A stretch of 64,000 nt of DNA from Kudoa neothunni (GCA_964304625.1 OZ199840.1:2976001-3040000); one strand, 5' to 3'; shown: positions 1 to 14,000, counted from the stretch's first letter. The notes: generated by a model not told the origin, from the letters alone. Made by a program: numbers and translations.

Positions 1-583
1 AATTTTTAAGAATTTTCTATATTTATTTGTTTTCGTTCTACCGCTTCGATCTTTGGAATAAAAAATAATTAATATTGTCAAAATTAATGGAACCTGATTA
101 TTATTCACCATGCAAATAATCGTTTCTTACAATATCATACATCGAAAAGAACACTAACGAAAATAATTAATGTTTATTATTAATTTTTTTATCATATTTA
201 TTAAATATTTTTCAATTGAAATATAGTTTTTATCATTATCAATTATTTTGTACAGCGAATACGTAATTTTGATTCGGATAAATAATAATTGTGTAAATAT
301 AATTAAATCCGACATACCGAATAAACTAAAGTAGGTAGCTAATTTTCCGAACTTTCGAGATTCTTACGATAAAAATTTTAGAAACGGTCTTATTTTAACC
401 TTTCAAGCATCTTTGGGATCCATTGGACCCCACTCGAAGGAATGTGTAACGTGAGTTTTCAGGCGCTCGGAAGGCTAAGGTCTAGCTCAGCACTAGTAGC
501 AGTAGATAAATACCAAATAAACGATTGTCAAATCATATAAATTGTGATGGCGTATGAAAAAAAAACAACGAACAATTTTGAAG

Positions 584-1641
584 CTAAGCACGATGCTCCA
601 TAAAAGTAGAAATCGCTCTGTACACAAATCGATACTGGTCAAGAGTTTGAACCATTAGTGGCCGGGATAATCTGTGAAATAATTTTTCAAAAAGGTTTGG
701 ACCAAAGCAACTCACCTCAAATTTTTAACAAAATCGCAGATATTCACCGAACTGCCATCTTTGAGATAATGTCTAATGGCGTTATCGAATGTTATGAAAG
801 AGCCTGTTCTTCCCACACCAGCGCTACAATGAACCACCTAACAGAAATTAAATTAATTAAATCAAATCTTCATAGTTCAGTGTTAAATGAAAAATCAACA
901 AAAATTTAATGGCCCAACCTTTGGGCTAGAATCGAATTCGGTATCGTGGAGAATCGATTGTTGAAATGCAATAAAGTTTGTTGGATTATTAGGAACTTTT
1001 TGATCTTTCCATTCGGTAAAATGGTAATGTTTAATTAGTCTTGAGAATTGATTATTGAAATCCATTCTCAAGAGTGTAGTTTCAGAGTATGAAGTGGATT
1101 CACTTGAAACGATACTAATAGTCATTTGATTGGGGAGCGAAAGAGGGATTCCCAGCTGTGGTAAATAGTTGTAACATTTTATAACACCACTTTCTACAAA
1201 ACCAGTCAGCTGGACAATACATTTGACCTGGTATTGGTCAATCATATCATAAAAATCCACAAGTGTATTTTCTAGTGGCCCATTAATAGCAATATAGTCC
1301 CGGTCCGAATTAATTCCTCCTATCCAGGAACCATTACAATAATCGGAATCAGCATAAGTCCTCGGTTTCAGATGAACCAACGAAAAATCAGCAGGTATAA
1401 CATCGGCATATCGATTTTTATGGATATTCACCGGAAGATGTCCAATAGTGGAAGTTGCTAACATTACTTGACTTATATCAAAAAATTCATCTCTGATATG
1501 ATCACCCGATGATTTAGTAGATTCAAGGTCCAATTTGAATAGGTCAGAAAACTCTAAAATTAACCACATTAATACGACGAAATTGTCGATGACAGTAAAC
1601 AAATAATGTAAATCAATCTGATACGTCGCTCCCTTGGGCAC
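584..1641 (-). CDS. Protein tyrosine phosphatase, C-terminal part of gene (3 exons seen)
   Basis: Catalyses dephosphorylation of phosphotyrosine in proteins. Exons read on the minus strand: 1641(open upstream)-919, 837-716 and 671-584 (stop TAG). Both introns are phase-consistent: AAG|GTTGGG to TAG|GTG, and AG|GTGAGT to CAG|A. Order of motifs: KNRY substrate-recognition loop (HKNRYADV), DYCNGSWIGG for the usual DYINAxYIxG, YIAINGPLENT, the WPD loop as WKD, the P-loop HCSAGVGRTG with catalytic Cys and Arg, and the Q loop MVQTLDQYRF. The catalytic aspartate, cysteine and arginine are all present. The protein ends soon after the Q-loop helix, so there is no second PTP domain. The 5' end is not resolved: the reading frame is open to 1641, but its first 60 or so residues do not look like a PTP and may include intron. 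Receptor or cytosolic type cannot be told. Family assignment is firm. Confidence 0.88.
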
Positions 1642-3670
1642 GTCATAACTCGATCAAATCGAAAATTTTATGAAGAAACAAATGCGGCAAATAATAGAAG
1701 GTGAGCGGTTTGATGATTTGCTAAACTCCTAAAACCTTCACCTTTTTATCGGGACTTCGTCGATCAATTCCGGTATCAAGTGTTATCGCTTGTTTTTAAT
1801 TTACCTTATTAGAACAGCTTAGTTGATGCGTCAAATCAAGAAATATCAATATTAAGATTAAATATTGATTATTGGATACTAGCGGTTTCTTTATTATATA
1901 ATGACCCACGACAGGTAAAATAGGTTGCGTGAAGTTTCTCTCATGTTTGTGATTGTTGAGATTATTTTAAAACTAAACGAATAATCATATGGTCACGTGG
2001 GTTTGATATTTTTCTTACATCTCGTCTATTAATAGAGTATTAAGCCCAAATAATACTGTCGGAAGATCCGATGCAGTCGTTGCTGACAAATATTTTTCAC
2101 CTGGATACAATAGAAGGATAACGCCTAATGTGATAAATTAATAAAATATTGATCAACGTATGTTTATTCATTGGTCCATATTTAAATGGACTAAATTGTG
2201 TGAATCTGAGACGTAAGCTGTGTACTCTTATTTTTATTTCTAACAAATTATCGAACCCTACCAAAAAATCATTTTCAATGTACCGTTGCATAAAAGTAAA
2301 AATAGGGAATATTTGTAATATTATGGACATTAATTTTATAATTATCATAAGAGTTCAAAAATTCAAGATTCTCTTCTTGTATTTAATATTCGGTTAATAC
2401 ATAGGGCTCACCACCTTATTTTACAAGAAATCTAAAATCTATCATTATCTATCCGAAAAAAATTCGTTAAGTTTTGTTAATCGCGTACTTTGAGCAGATT
2501 TGGTCGTTAATGCTGAAATGAGCGGCCTCATTTAATGCCCTTAATTTTATTAAAAATTGAAATATAAGCAGTTTTATTATAATATCAAAATACGACAAAA
2601 TAGATAAAGTTTGCTCTTTTAAACTTTTTTAGACATTTTAAAATATGATATAGGGTCACGCTTGTCTTATGACTAAGGTTGGCTTTACTTGAATCTAATT
2701 TTTTTAACATTAAATTAAATTTTGAATTACATTGAAACAGAACTAGTGCGTAATAGACCCCATTCGTAATCGGTTATTATGATTGCATTAAACTAAATTT
2801 TTTTCGTCACTTACTGATTAAAATAACACAAAATATTCGTGTTTATTATTTATGTGGAAGAAAACAAAAATAAACTCCGTCCTAGAAGTGTGCTTAAACC
2901 CCGATTTGTTCGTATTTCGAACAAATTTTTCCCATGAAAAATAATGAAAATTAATTTACTACGCTACCGCGCACCAAATAAATGACTATTTTTATTCCCA
3001 TCCATTAAAGAAAATCATGCCTTATGTTTATAAAACGTAACAAGTAAATATTAAATATAATAACTAAAATAAAATATAGGATAAGTATTATTTGGGTATC
3101 ATACAATGGATTATAAAGAGTTCTCTTTCGCTGACGTTCACATAATTTGATTGAACTACTCTTCTTCTAAAATTTTTTGTCTTCTCTGTTTTATGCTCTA
3201 ACTGGATTTTTTCTGAGTATCCTTTCTATATTTGTTTGAACTCAAAATTTTTGGTCGAACTCCAAGGTTGTTCTGTAATCGGAATCTCTCTCTAAAACAT
3301 ACCGAGTATGATGCATTCGCAATCGAAGTTAAAATAAGTCTGATAAACAAATATTTATTAGATGAATTATAATGAAAATTGGTTTATGTATTCAGTATAC
3401 TATTTTTTATTTATTAGCGTATGAAATTTAAAGTGATAATTAAACTCTTTGTCATTTGTAAATAAATTGTTGATAAAATATTTTCGTAGTCAAAAGTATG
3501 TAAAGTGTATTATATTTAATTTTAAATGAAAGGAGAAATAAATTATTCGATGCTTTAAAAAAGATTTATTTCTTAAACATGTTATTTTTTTAAATAAACT
3601 ATAGGACAAATAAGTATTATAATTTAATTAGCGTCAAGATTGGGTTTTTTTGTTTGTTGAATTATTTTGG
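1642..3670. other. Intergenic, no gene recognised
   Basis: AT-rich sequence upstream of the phosphatase exons. Overlapping short open frames on both strands at 2097-2397 show no family features and look like chance. Further 5' phosphatase exons could lie here, but I could not identify any by motif. Confidence 0.5.
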
Positions 3671-5481
3671 ACTAGCGCTCATGCTCAGCTTTGCCTGATA
3701 CTATGTGATGGAAAATTCTAACTTTTAGCTTTCTTTCAGTGTAGTGAAATTCTACGGTAAAGTTAATTTAATTTAATTGGAGGGTTAAAACCCACACATT
3801 TTAAGTCTTCGTTTTTATTTATGCATTTTAAAGTTTGACATTATTTTTGCACCGTGGTTATTTAGAGACACCAAAATATGCATGTACTTTTCAGTATAAT
3901 ATAAATATAGATGTTGATAGAAAATCATTGAATATTTTTAAGTATATTATACAAATTATTGATTATAAATACAAAGATTACAATTTTATGAGAAATCTAA
4001 TTAGCGATTAATACTTATTTGTTAAAAAACACATTAAGTAATTTAAAACAGGGCTTTCGGCTCTTATCAAAATTTTGCGATATAAATTAATTCTTATAAT
4101 TATCAAATCTATCATTAGTCTACAAACGATAAGAAAAAAAATACGTGATATATGCCGAAAATAGATAATTAATTACTCCTACCTTATAATTTTATGAATC
4201 GTGTTAATCAGGTTTTGAAAATCTGTAAGCAATAAGTTATGTATTCAATTTTTGAACATAATTTTCCAACTTTAAAATAAATTCTACCTTTCTTTTTAAC
4301 GAAATACTTGATGGTTCTGAAAAATTACAGTTATATTAAAATGTCAATTGGTTTTCTTGGAGGAATGCTCCTTTTTATAATTAACGGACCATTTTATTGT
4401 TTCCAACAATTTCTTTTTATTTTACTATTTTCAGATCAACGGAAACTTTGTAAAAATATCGGTTAGATCAAAAAACCAATAATTTCTAATTAACTAACAT
4501 GACACGTAGAGAGTGGATTACATATTTTGAAAAAGTAATCGTGAATATAAATTATTAAACTATCTGTAGCATTGTGTATGACTTATTTTCATGCAGTTTT
4601 TATATCATATTGAGTTATCTTTATCCTAAAGAAAACTTAAGATTGATTTGAATATTAACGTTAGAGTCTGAAGATAGGAAATAATCAGTTTTGTAGGAGC
4701 TTAAACACTACGTAAAAATTATCTCCGTAAACATTGAAAATTAATGCATTAGTTATGACAGTCGTTTCGCAAGAATGTTTAAAAACTTATTGAAAAAATG
4801 AATATAGTATAAATTCCAGGAATTCCGACAGAGTATAATTTTTATTTAAAAAGTCACTACAACAATTTTAATATTTGAAATTCTACACACATCCTACAAC
4901 GTTTTTAGAATGCGTATAGAGACCCAAATTATTCCAACATGGCAACAACTTTAATAACGAATTATGTGTTATATTTAAAATGATCATAAGCTCTTTTCTT
5001 TAAATGTATTTTAAATGTTTTAAAATAAATTCGTATTTTAAAAAATTGTAATATGCTCAAAATTTTAATGTCAATGTAACAACTCCTGAAAATATGGCTT
5101 TAGTAGCTTTATGTCTTAAAATTACTCTAAACGGCATAGATAACATTTTTGAAACATTCTATATAAAAATAAGCAGATTTTATTTGTGTATAACGTTTAA
5201 ACGTTTCTTTTAATTGACTACCATTTCAAAGTAAACAAACATCAATAGTATTCAAGTACTTTTAATCCACTATTTGAATTGACAAACAGAAAATTCCTTA
5301 TTTCTGACTGCGATATTGATTATATCTATACTTTTAAGAAAATAAACTATTTATATTAATGATATCATCTATTCAAATGCAAACTAAAAGTTGTACTTAA
5401 AAAAAGTTTCTCCGTGACACATGCGTACCGCTGCATACGCACACACTGACACACATAAGAACTTTATATATATAGTCGATA
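3671..5481 (+). repeat. Dispersed repeat family, copy A
   Basis: Matches 20559-22492 in the same orientation over about 1.8 kb with many small differences. Both start with a TAGCGC/TAATGC...GCTTTGCC motif. Both end with an ACACAC-rich stretch followed by TTTATATATATAGT and GAT. Landmarks shared by the copies include GTCTACAAACGATAAGAAAA and CAACTCCTGAAAATATGGC. No open reading frame survives. The class is unknown; the defined ends suggest a mobile element rather than a segmental duplication. Confidence 0.7.
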
Positions 5482-5494
5482 AGGAATGAATAAC

Positions 5495-5830
5495 TCGAAG
5501 CTCCCAAGGTATGTTTGGCGCATTCGATGGTTCACTGATGCACTAATCATGAGATTATAGGTTCGAGACAGATGGGGGTAACACGTGTGTGGGTTACTAT
5601 GTTTGCGCAATTAACGGTGAGCCAGGCGATGCGATGATTAAATGCTGTGATCTGTGGTACCAGGCAATGCCCGTTCGTGTGTTCGTTCATGTCATGAGCG
5701 AACGAAGTTTTCTTCATAATTATAAACACGAACGAAACCATTCGTGCGTTTTGTGTGCAAGGGTGGTGTTAAAGTGTGTGGTGTGGCTGACGAGAGTCTA
5801 ACCCATGACCTTCAAACCTAAAAATGGCGA
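5495..5830 (+). repeat. Candidate tRNA-derived SINE
   Basis: A patch richer in G+C than its surroundings. It begins with TGGCGCATTCGATGG, resembling a tRNA A box, then a small stem (TAATC loop GATTA), then GGTTCGAGAC, resembling a B box about 50 nt later. The downstream body has no good reading frame; short open frames on both strands at 5547-5801 are by-products. The spacing and motifs fit a pol III promoter of a SINE head. It is not a functional tRNA because the arms do not pair properly. Confidence 0.4.
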
Positions 5831-7800
5831 GATATTATTTGACTATGGACCATAGCGTTAGTGCACGATTACGCGCTATTGTTAATATGTGGATACGCCA
5901 CAGAGGCACCTAAAAATATCCTCATGCAAACGCCTTTCGAATTTCTTTTTTCACGATTTTCCATGATAATATAAAAGAATACGGAGAGGAAAAATTCAAC
6001 TCAAAATAATAACTTCTAAATTTGAAGAATTTTTCATTTCTCTCTTAGTTATTAACTCAATAGTTATTTATTATTACTATTTAGATTTTTTACGATTGTT
6101 GTATAACAATTTTATATGAACTAACTTTAAAAATAAACTTTTTGCAAATTTCACAAAACCGTCTCATTTTTCACTATAATCAAAATACTTGATGAACTTT
6201 TAAATATAGATATTAATGTAGTAAGATTTGTTTTAGTTTTTAATTTTTTTTAGAAAATAAGAAATTATTCAGGAACCTAATTTTTTAAAATGATAATTTT
6301 AAATTGTTTTACCATGCTGTCTCTGTAATATATTGAAAACAAATATTAAGCTATATTTTTGTTTTGTACGTTTTTGTATATGTCAAAATTTAGTAACAAA
6401 AAATTCGGCCAAATATTCGAATGGAGAATATTTCGAAGTGTAAATTTAATATCTTAACTAAGGTTATTATTTGGATTGGTACACATATAATTGACTAAAA
6501 CTAATAAATTTAAAGAGATAACAATTTTTTGAATTTATAGTAATAACATTTTTACGTTCATCGAATGGTATACTAAATACACACGTAAGAATTTCTCTAA
6601 TAAAGTAAAACTTTTTATAATCGACCTTAAGTTATTTAACTATTGAAATTAAATGCTGATCTAAAATATAATGTTAATTCATTATTAAAAAAACTCATCA
6701 ACTCCAAGAAAATGAAGAAAATATATTTTGAGAGCACGTGGTTGTCTTCTTGCTTTTAAACTATTCATGCTTAAAACCTATAAAAACTTCTATAATTAAA
6801 TTTGATATTGTAAAATTTATGTTTATATGTTCAAACATATGAAGTATAATCAATATATGAATGATTATCAAAACATATTAGAGAACAATTCAATGTTTGT
6901 TGAAAAATGATGGAGATTACACGTGTATCCGACTGCGTTCGGATGAAAAATTCTTAAAATTTCAAAGTTATTATTTTAAGATGAATTTTTGCTTTTCATA
7001 TTCTTTTATTTTATTATCAAGAATCATGAAAAAAGAAATGCGCCAAAAGATTTTTAGATGGCGCGTACTTAATGATTAGCCATATTTTTGCGTACAAAAC
7101 ACTTAAAATTGATGATTGAACAAATTATTTGCAAAACCGAAAACCGTTTTCAAGATAATTGAAACCTAACAGTCTTAACCCTTAAACAAAATATTACGTT
7201 CGAACTTTTTAGAAACTCAAAACTAAGGGTTGGCAAAAATTAATTATAATAATTTATTTTTAATTGCAATTATTACACTTTCAAAAGATTCATTTAATCT
7301 TTAAAAATCGTTTGCCGTCGTTTAGTTTTAAAAATATTAACTGTTACGACATATTTTTAAATATTGAACTTTTCTTTTTTATTGTTGGCGTACGACCGAG
7401 GAATACTTAAATTAAGCCATGAAATAACGATAAAATTTTAACATACTTATTTATTCCACACCGGGAAAAGCTCAATAAGCAACGTTATAATGTTATGTTA
7501 TTAAATTACCAACGGAAAAAAGTGGAGCATTTTTTATCTCTATCGCGCTATCTAATAATTCGAAATTCTTAGGTTTTCTCGCATCGGAATAGCTCGGAAG
7601 CGCATTAAATTCAATTACATTCGATTGTACTTCAAATTTTATTTCTATCAAGCATATTCGACATATTCTTGCTTATTTATCTATTAATAATATTTTTAAG
7701 ATCATTTTAATCCAAATATAAGCATTATACTCTATTATTTGATGTCTCTTTACAATTATTTTAATAAAAAAGTACTGAGTGTAAGATTTCAACTTAAAAA
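5831..7800. other. Intergenic, no gene; one hAT-like fragment
   Basis: AT-rich, no convincing gene. A stretch near 7120-7200 (CAAAACCGAAAACCG ... CTTAACCC) resembles the right end of the hAT-like element at 61.06-61.11 kb and is probably a solo end of that family. Confidence 0.4.
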
Positions 7801-7802
7801 AT

Positions 7803-8868
7803 TGATAAATTCTCATTCGAGCGATATTGTGCTCACGTGTAATTTTCTTTTTGTTTTCAAAAACCTGGAAATTGACTTATTCTTTGCATATTTTTGCACA
7901 TCACTTTCTTAAAAAATTAACATATTTATTACTACTGTGCTCTATTCACCTTGTGTTATACCAAATAAAGTTTTTAAGATAATTAAGACTTTTGTTGGTT
8001 AGTAATAATCATTACAAAATTTTCATTGATATATTAATTATAAAAATCACCTCGTTAATGCTCTAAATCGATCTAAAAATTGAAAATATTTTAATTTCTC
8101 TATCTAAATAAAGGAAAAAATAAATTTTACCGGTATAATCTTTCTTATATATTCGTTCAAACAGAGATTTTGTGTAAAAGACATGAATTTCGGCAATATA
8201 AACTCAAAATCCCATATATAAGATATAAAGCGCTTTGATCATCATATATTAGGGTTCAGACAAAAATTTATATTTTCATAAGTTCAGATACTAATAATTA
8301 AAATAAATATTTATTTTAATATTAGATTATTAATATTTAGTCAAACAGATTAAGCGTAAAAAAATATTTTAAAATATATACAATATCCACGATTGATTAT
8401 CTAAAACATCGTAAAAATCAATTTTTGAAGATTTCAACGATTAATATAATTTATATTTTGTATCATAACTAAAATGACAGTGCATGATTGAAATTTAAAC
8501 AATATTAAACTTTGTTATGTTAAAATTTTCATACGAATGCTGCGATAAAATTTTATCTACTTTATAAAAACATACTGAAAAAATTCATAAACTAAAAAAC
8601 ATATTTTAATATTACCAACAATAGTTATATCTATATTTCATGTACTAACATATGAATAAATGACTTTTCTTACAGTTGGAAAATTTCATGCCTATATAGA
8701 GCATTTAAACTCACTTATTGGTTAAATAATTTCGTGAAAAAATAATTTAAGTAATTTTGAACAGGTGTGCTAAATATGCAAAGAATAAGGTATATTTCAG
8801 GTTTTTGTAAACAAAAAGGAAATTTCACGTGGGCGCAATGTCGCTCGAATGAGAATTTATAAATTTCT
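7803..8868. repeat. Inverted-repeat element (MITE or foldback), about 1.07 kb
   Basis: The sequence from 7803 (GATAAATTCTCATTCGAGCG) recurs as a reverse complement ending near 8868 (CGCTCGAATGAGAATTTATA). The good match runs about 70 bp and a weaker one continues inward past CTTATTCTTTGCATATTT for perhaps 150 bp per arm. No coding sequence lies between. This is typical of a non-autonomous DNA transposon. Target-site duplications were not evident. Confidence 0.6.
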
Positions 8869-11081
8869 CCCTTGATATTCTTGTTTCACTCCTAAAATAA
8901 TGATGTTAAATTTGTATCGTAACATTGTATTAAACTGAATTTCGCTAGCACAAAAACACAGTTTTAAATCAAGACCAATAAATAACGAATATTTTCTTTT
9001 AAATCTCGTTGACTAGCGGTCAACAAAAATTCGTTTCTATTTTATTAATTACGTTATTAGACCACAAAAAATGTTTAAAATAAATTTCGGTAATTGCAAA
9101 TAAAATTGATTGTGAGACTGATAATTGATTTAAATAAAATCAATTATTTCCTTCCCACACTCTAAATATCGTAACACATCACGCATCATGTTTTTTAGAA
9201 TCTCTACTTACTACCGGTCTTGGCTGGATAGCATGTTTTTTGGGCAAGCGCACAAAAAATATTAAATCACGAAACTAGCTATAACTTAAATATTAATGAA
9301 GAGACAATTATTTTTTTTGTTTAAATTACTATTTAAAAATAAATAAACATCTGGAATAGAATCAGACATTAATTCCCACCTTTTTGAATCATGATGTCTA
9401 AAATAATTGCCAACCCCTTCTAGGTAAAATAAAGCCATCTCTAAAAGGTTCAATTTTGTATCAATAAAATCATCATCCGTTTCTGAATTATTGAGGAGGG
9501 ACTGCCATTGTTATTTCTATGAATTAGAGAGGACATCATTATAAACCACATTACTATGTATCTATAACACGTGTCTGTGTGTATCCTTCGTTTTTTAACT
9601 TGCTGTCACATTGATGTAACTATAAAAACTTATTAATTTTTTAATCGTGATAAGAAAAGAAAGAAAACGCTTGATTTAATCATCGGTCAAAGTAAAAAGG
9701 TACGTACAACCGATCCTCGCGTGACTTTTATTATTCGCATTTTCGTAATAATTATGCTTATAAATTATTCAAAGCGAGTAATAATAACATTGAATCATTT
9801 TTGAAATAATTTAAAATAAATAGGAACCATTTAATATGTAAAATCATTAATGTTATTACGACCGGTTTGTTACTCTATTATCAAAATATTCGGGTAGCAG
9901 CGGCACACGGATCACCCTCAAGCTACGACAATGCCTTAATCTCCAAAGCAGGCTTCTACTCCATATTATTTATTAAACATCCCTCAAAACTCATTTCGTG
10001 GTTTAATCAAGTTTAAAAATAATTACGTTGAAACTCTACAACGAAACAACATTCACCAGACCACGATTGTTATGTATTAATATTCGTTAATCGTTATCTC
10101 ATAATTTAAATTTGAAAATATCTAGCCTAAATTAAAATAACTGAGATATATTTTATTCAAATATTCAAGAAAATATAAATGAATATTTTACAGTCGCAAA
10201 AATGATTATTATGAACGAAACCATTGGACCAATTAAAAATTTGAGGCCATACATCTCGTTAAAAATTAAATATAAATTAAAATTCTTACCTGCTGATGTG
10301 TTAAATTAATAGGGTAGTATTAATGAAATTTCAATAGAATAAATTGTGTCTGTTAGGAATTAGGAAGAAATTATCTTATTTGGGTACCTAATATAACTTC
10401 CCTGGTACCGGAAAGGCCAAGATTATTTCGTCAATATTGATCTTATAAATGTGAAAAGAGGATACTTAAGGCTCTTAAAGTTTCATAAATTGATGAACGA
10501 AACATAAAAAATCCGTATTCAATCAGCAACTTAGAGAGAATAAAAATTCATATTAGAAATTGTTGGTTAAAACAATAATTGGAATCAAAGTTGATCAATA
10601 TTTACATTACATTAAAAAGTTACTTATATATAAGAAGACGTTTAAGAATTAGTTGTTACCATTACTCAAAATTTTGTTATGTGAATCTGGCATTAGATAC
10701 GAAGAAGCATCACCTGATCGAAATGAAGTATAAAAAGCAAAATAAATTTACTCTATGATTGAGAGAAAAATCATTTCTTTATAAAATATCGTTTTGAGAT
10801 TTAAGAAAAATGGATGCAGATCACAATTTAAACAAGCATGAAAATCGGCAACTTATAAATCATTTAAGAAATGACGATGCAAAACTTTAACACAGATGAA
10901 TGGAATCAAAGATTATAATAATTATAATAAGAAAGAAATTTAAATATAATGTATTAATTTTTTCCAATCCCTGCTATCTTCTCTCTAAAGTCGCCAGAAA
11001 AATTCAAAAAACAATAAATTCAGCTAACGACTTAAAATATCAAATAATGCTACCTGTTAACTACAGATAACGAAAATTAAT
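8869..11081. other. Intergenic, nothing recognised
   Basis: AT-rich sequence downstream of the FN3-like surface gene's stop codon. I see no gene, RNA or clear repeat in it. Confidence 0.5.
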
Positions 11082-14000
11082 CTAATCGCTTTTCTTCTTC
11101 AATACCACGATTCCAACTATCGCAACAACCACAACCACAGCAACGCATACAATAATGATTCTATAAAACGGTTAGTTCAAATATCAGCATCTAAAAATGT
11201 TTACATAAGTTTGGTTTTATCCCTAGAAAATATTTAATAAAATAAAAAAAATATTACTAAGCTCACCCTGAACTACTCTTTGCTCCTACGATATATAACA
11301 TTAAATTACACTGTGAACAAATAATATACCTTGTTGAATGTCAGCACCACCGAAAATATTATTATCTTGAGCACTGTAAACAGTCAAATAATAGTTATTT
11401 CCATCTTGCAAACCATTTATTTTGAATTCTTTACAGGTTTTAAAGGCAGTACATCTGTCGACTTCTTTTCCCATGCAAGATTTTACTACCGCATTAGACT
11501 TGACACTACTGTTACGTAACTCCCATTTGCATTTTGAGTTATCGTTCATACCGGCTGGAAGTGTGGTGGTTACAATGAAGCTGTCCCCATCACGTGTAAT
11601 GACGACTGATATCAATTTTGAGGAGTCTGTTGGGTTTACTTTTGGTGCACCTAATGTAAGTTTCATTTAAGAAATTCTTATAGAGACATTAATTAAAGCA
11701 TGACAATGGCTATTCTCATGGAAGCGAATAACTCCTCCGTTAGAAAAGATATTTCAAAACTTATCTCTTATTAAAATTAAGCTATTTTTAAACTAATTTT
11801 CTATGCAAAAATTGTTTGAAAATTTAAGGAACAAAAATTCAACACTTTGTTTGCCCTATTTACACTGTTCAAAAAGTACACTCACATTTGTTGGGTATAA
11901 TATTATGTAACAAAAATATAATTGAAATTGTGATGAGCGCACATGAAGACAATTGGTACAAATAACAACAGCGTATCACGACGACTGCTGATAATAATGT
12001 AGAGGTTATTACAGAAATGAAAAGTAAAAACATTTACTAATAAGTAGAAGCTGTTCTGTTCGAGCAATCTTGTGTCACCCACCGTGTTTGGATACGCGCG
12101 TGAGTTCTTTTTGATTATGGAGCGTTCTATTTCGTGAGACTATTTCTAAATTTTAAAGAAATGTGAAATAACTGAAATCTGTACAACGAGTTGATATATT
12201 GCATTCAGTTGGAGAAGAAAAATTTAAGATTTCGTAAGATATAAAATATCAATTGCATGGAATAAGTCTAAAAAGTGATTTCATTATTGCCTCCTATGAA
12301 GCGCTGTTAAATTTTCAAATGTCGTTATTTTGGAGAAATTTTGTTGGGTGCACAGCTGAACGATCATGGCTAATGGATAAGTTGAACAATTCTTCACTGA
12401 GGTGAACATTGATTTTTGTGATGTAATGAAATTACAAATTCATCAGTATCGGAGAGTAAATGTTTGTACTCTTAAAGTGAAATTTGTTAGAACAATTCAA
12501 AATTCTAAAAGCGGAATGAACCCTTATTCTAACCCCAACTTGGTTTATTATACAGTAGTTAACCGATTTTCCGCATTTTTGAAAATCTTATAATAGACGT
12601 TTTAGAAACTTCTATATTTTCAAGGAATCATCATAACTCCTCTTTGTTACGATATTTGTGAAATTTTAAATCAGTGCAACGTTCCTATTCTTGTTTTTTC
12701 GACGAAAAGAAAATTAACCGATTTTTCGCACATATTCCAGCCTTTAATCCTATTTTTGCTCTGATGAGCATGTGATAAAAATAATTTTCCTTTAGTTGGA
12801 TGGCAAATTTGAGTAATATATGTACAGCCAATAATGGTTATTTCGCACCTTTTTGCCTTCCCCCAAAAAATGCGCAATATCCATCGGATCATGCGCGCAT
12901 GCAATATAAAACTCATTTATTTTTTTAACATACTAATTAACATTTATTTTTTGAGAGAATTGTTATAAGAGTACGTTTCTATGTATATTGTACAATTTTA
13001 GATATCCTATCCTTCATTGGGTAGAAATCGTTCGATCCATTTGGTTCTTAAGTTGTGTCAGCGTATTTCTGAGATAGTATTATTCAGTTTCTCCGTGTTT
13101 AATACATGGGTGATGTGGTCATTTTCATAATGATTAGCATCATATTGAGAATTTTCAATTCAAATAGATGGATTGTTCCCATAAGAATTACAAATAAATT
13201 CTATCTATAATTTCACGTTATGCATGATCTAACTGATTAATAATGATATAACCACCACCTTGTTAGATTTTTTAAAACTTTAAAAATTGAAAATTAAAAG
13301 AAAACTTGATCGCCTTTGTGTATCTAGAAAGATGTTCCTTCTGAATTAATTTTCGATAAATTTTTCTTTTAAATCTAATTTTAGGAATTCAATTAAAAAC
13401 AGATTTGGATTTACCAAGGTTTGGTTGGGTAAGAAAAAGCAAATGATCTACGTAAGAACCATGACATATATGGGTACGAGCGTGTTAAGAAGGAAGTTGT
13501 TATTTTACGTATAATTTAATTTTGAAATTTACGATTTCATCTTATATAATCAGTAATATTTATATTCATTTAAAATTTTTTAACAATGATGCAATCAGAT
13601 TCTATTACAATTGAAGGACGTAATAACATATTTTTATTAAAAAACGGATTTAAAAACGTTACTTTTTAATTGTGTAGCGAAAAAACATGAGAATTAAATC
13701 CAAGAAAAGTAATTTGTTCCAATATATTATGCGCTTTTTAATACTTATCATTTATAACTACAAGCTTGTTTTCAGTACTTAAACAAAGTGTTCACAATTA
13801 AACATCATTTTCAAAAATAAATAATAATGTTTTAGTTTATAAATTTTTTTAGCGGTTTTCAATAGGTTAATCTAGTATATAAAGCAAACCGGTAATCCGC
13901 ATGCTTGTGTATGTACGCATTCTTCATTATTCATAGAGAGACATATCGCTCCATTTGAACACACACACGGAAAGATAAAATTTGATTTAAATACAGAAAA

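Noticed and set aside
658-909. Plus-strand open frame of 83 codons
   Set aside because: Antisense to the phosphatase P-loop exon (HCSAGVGRTG on the minus strand).
5495-5580. Genuine tRNA gene
   Set aside because: A- and B-like boxes are present, but the cloverleaf arms do not pair; a SINE head fits better.
12671-12916. Minus-strand open frame of 81 codons inside the giant intron
   Set aside because: No family features; composition like other chance frames in repeat DNA.
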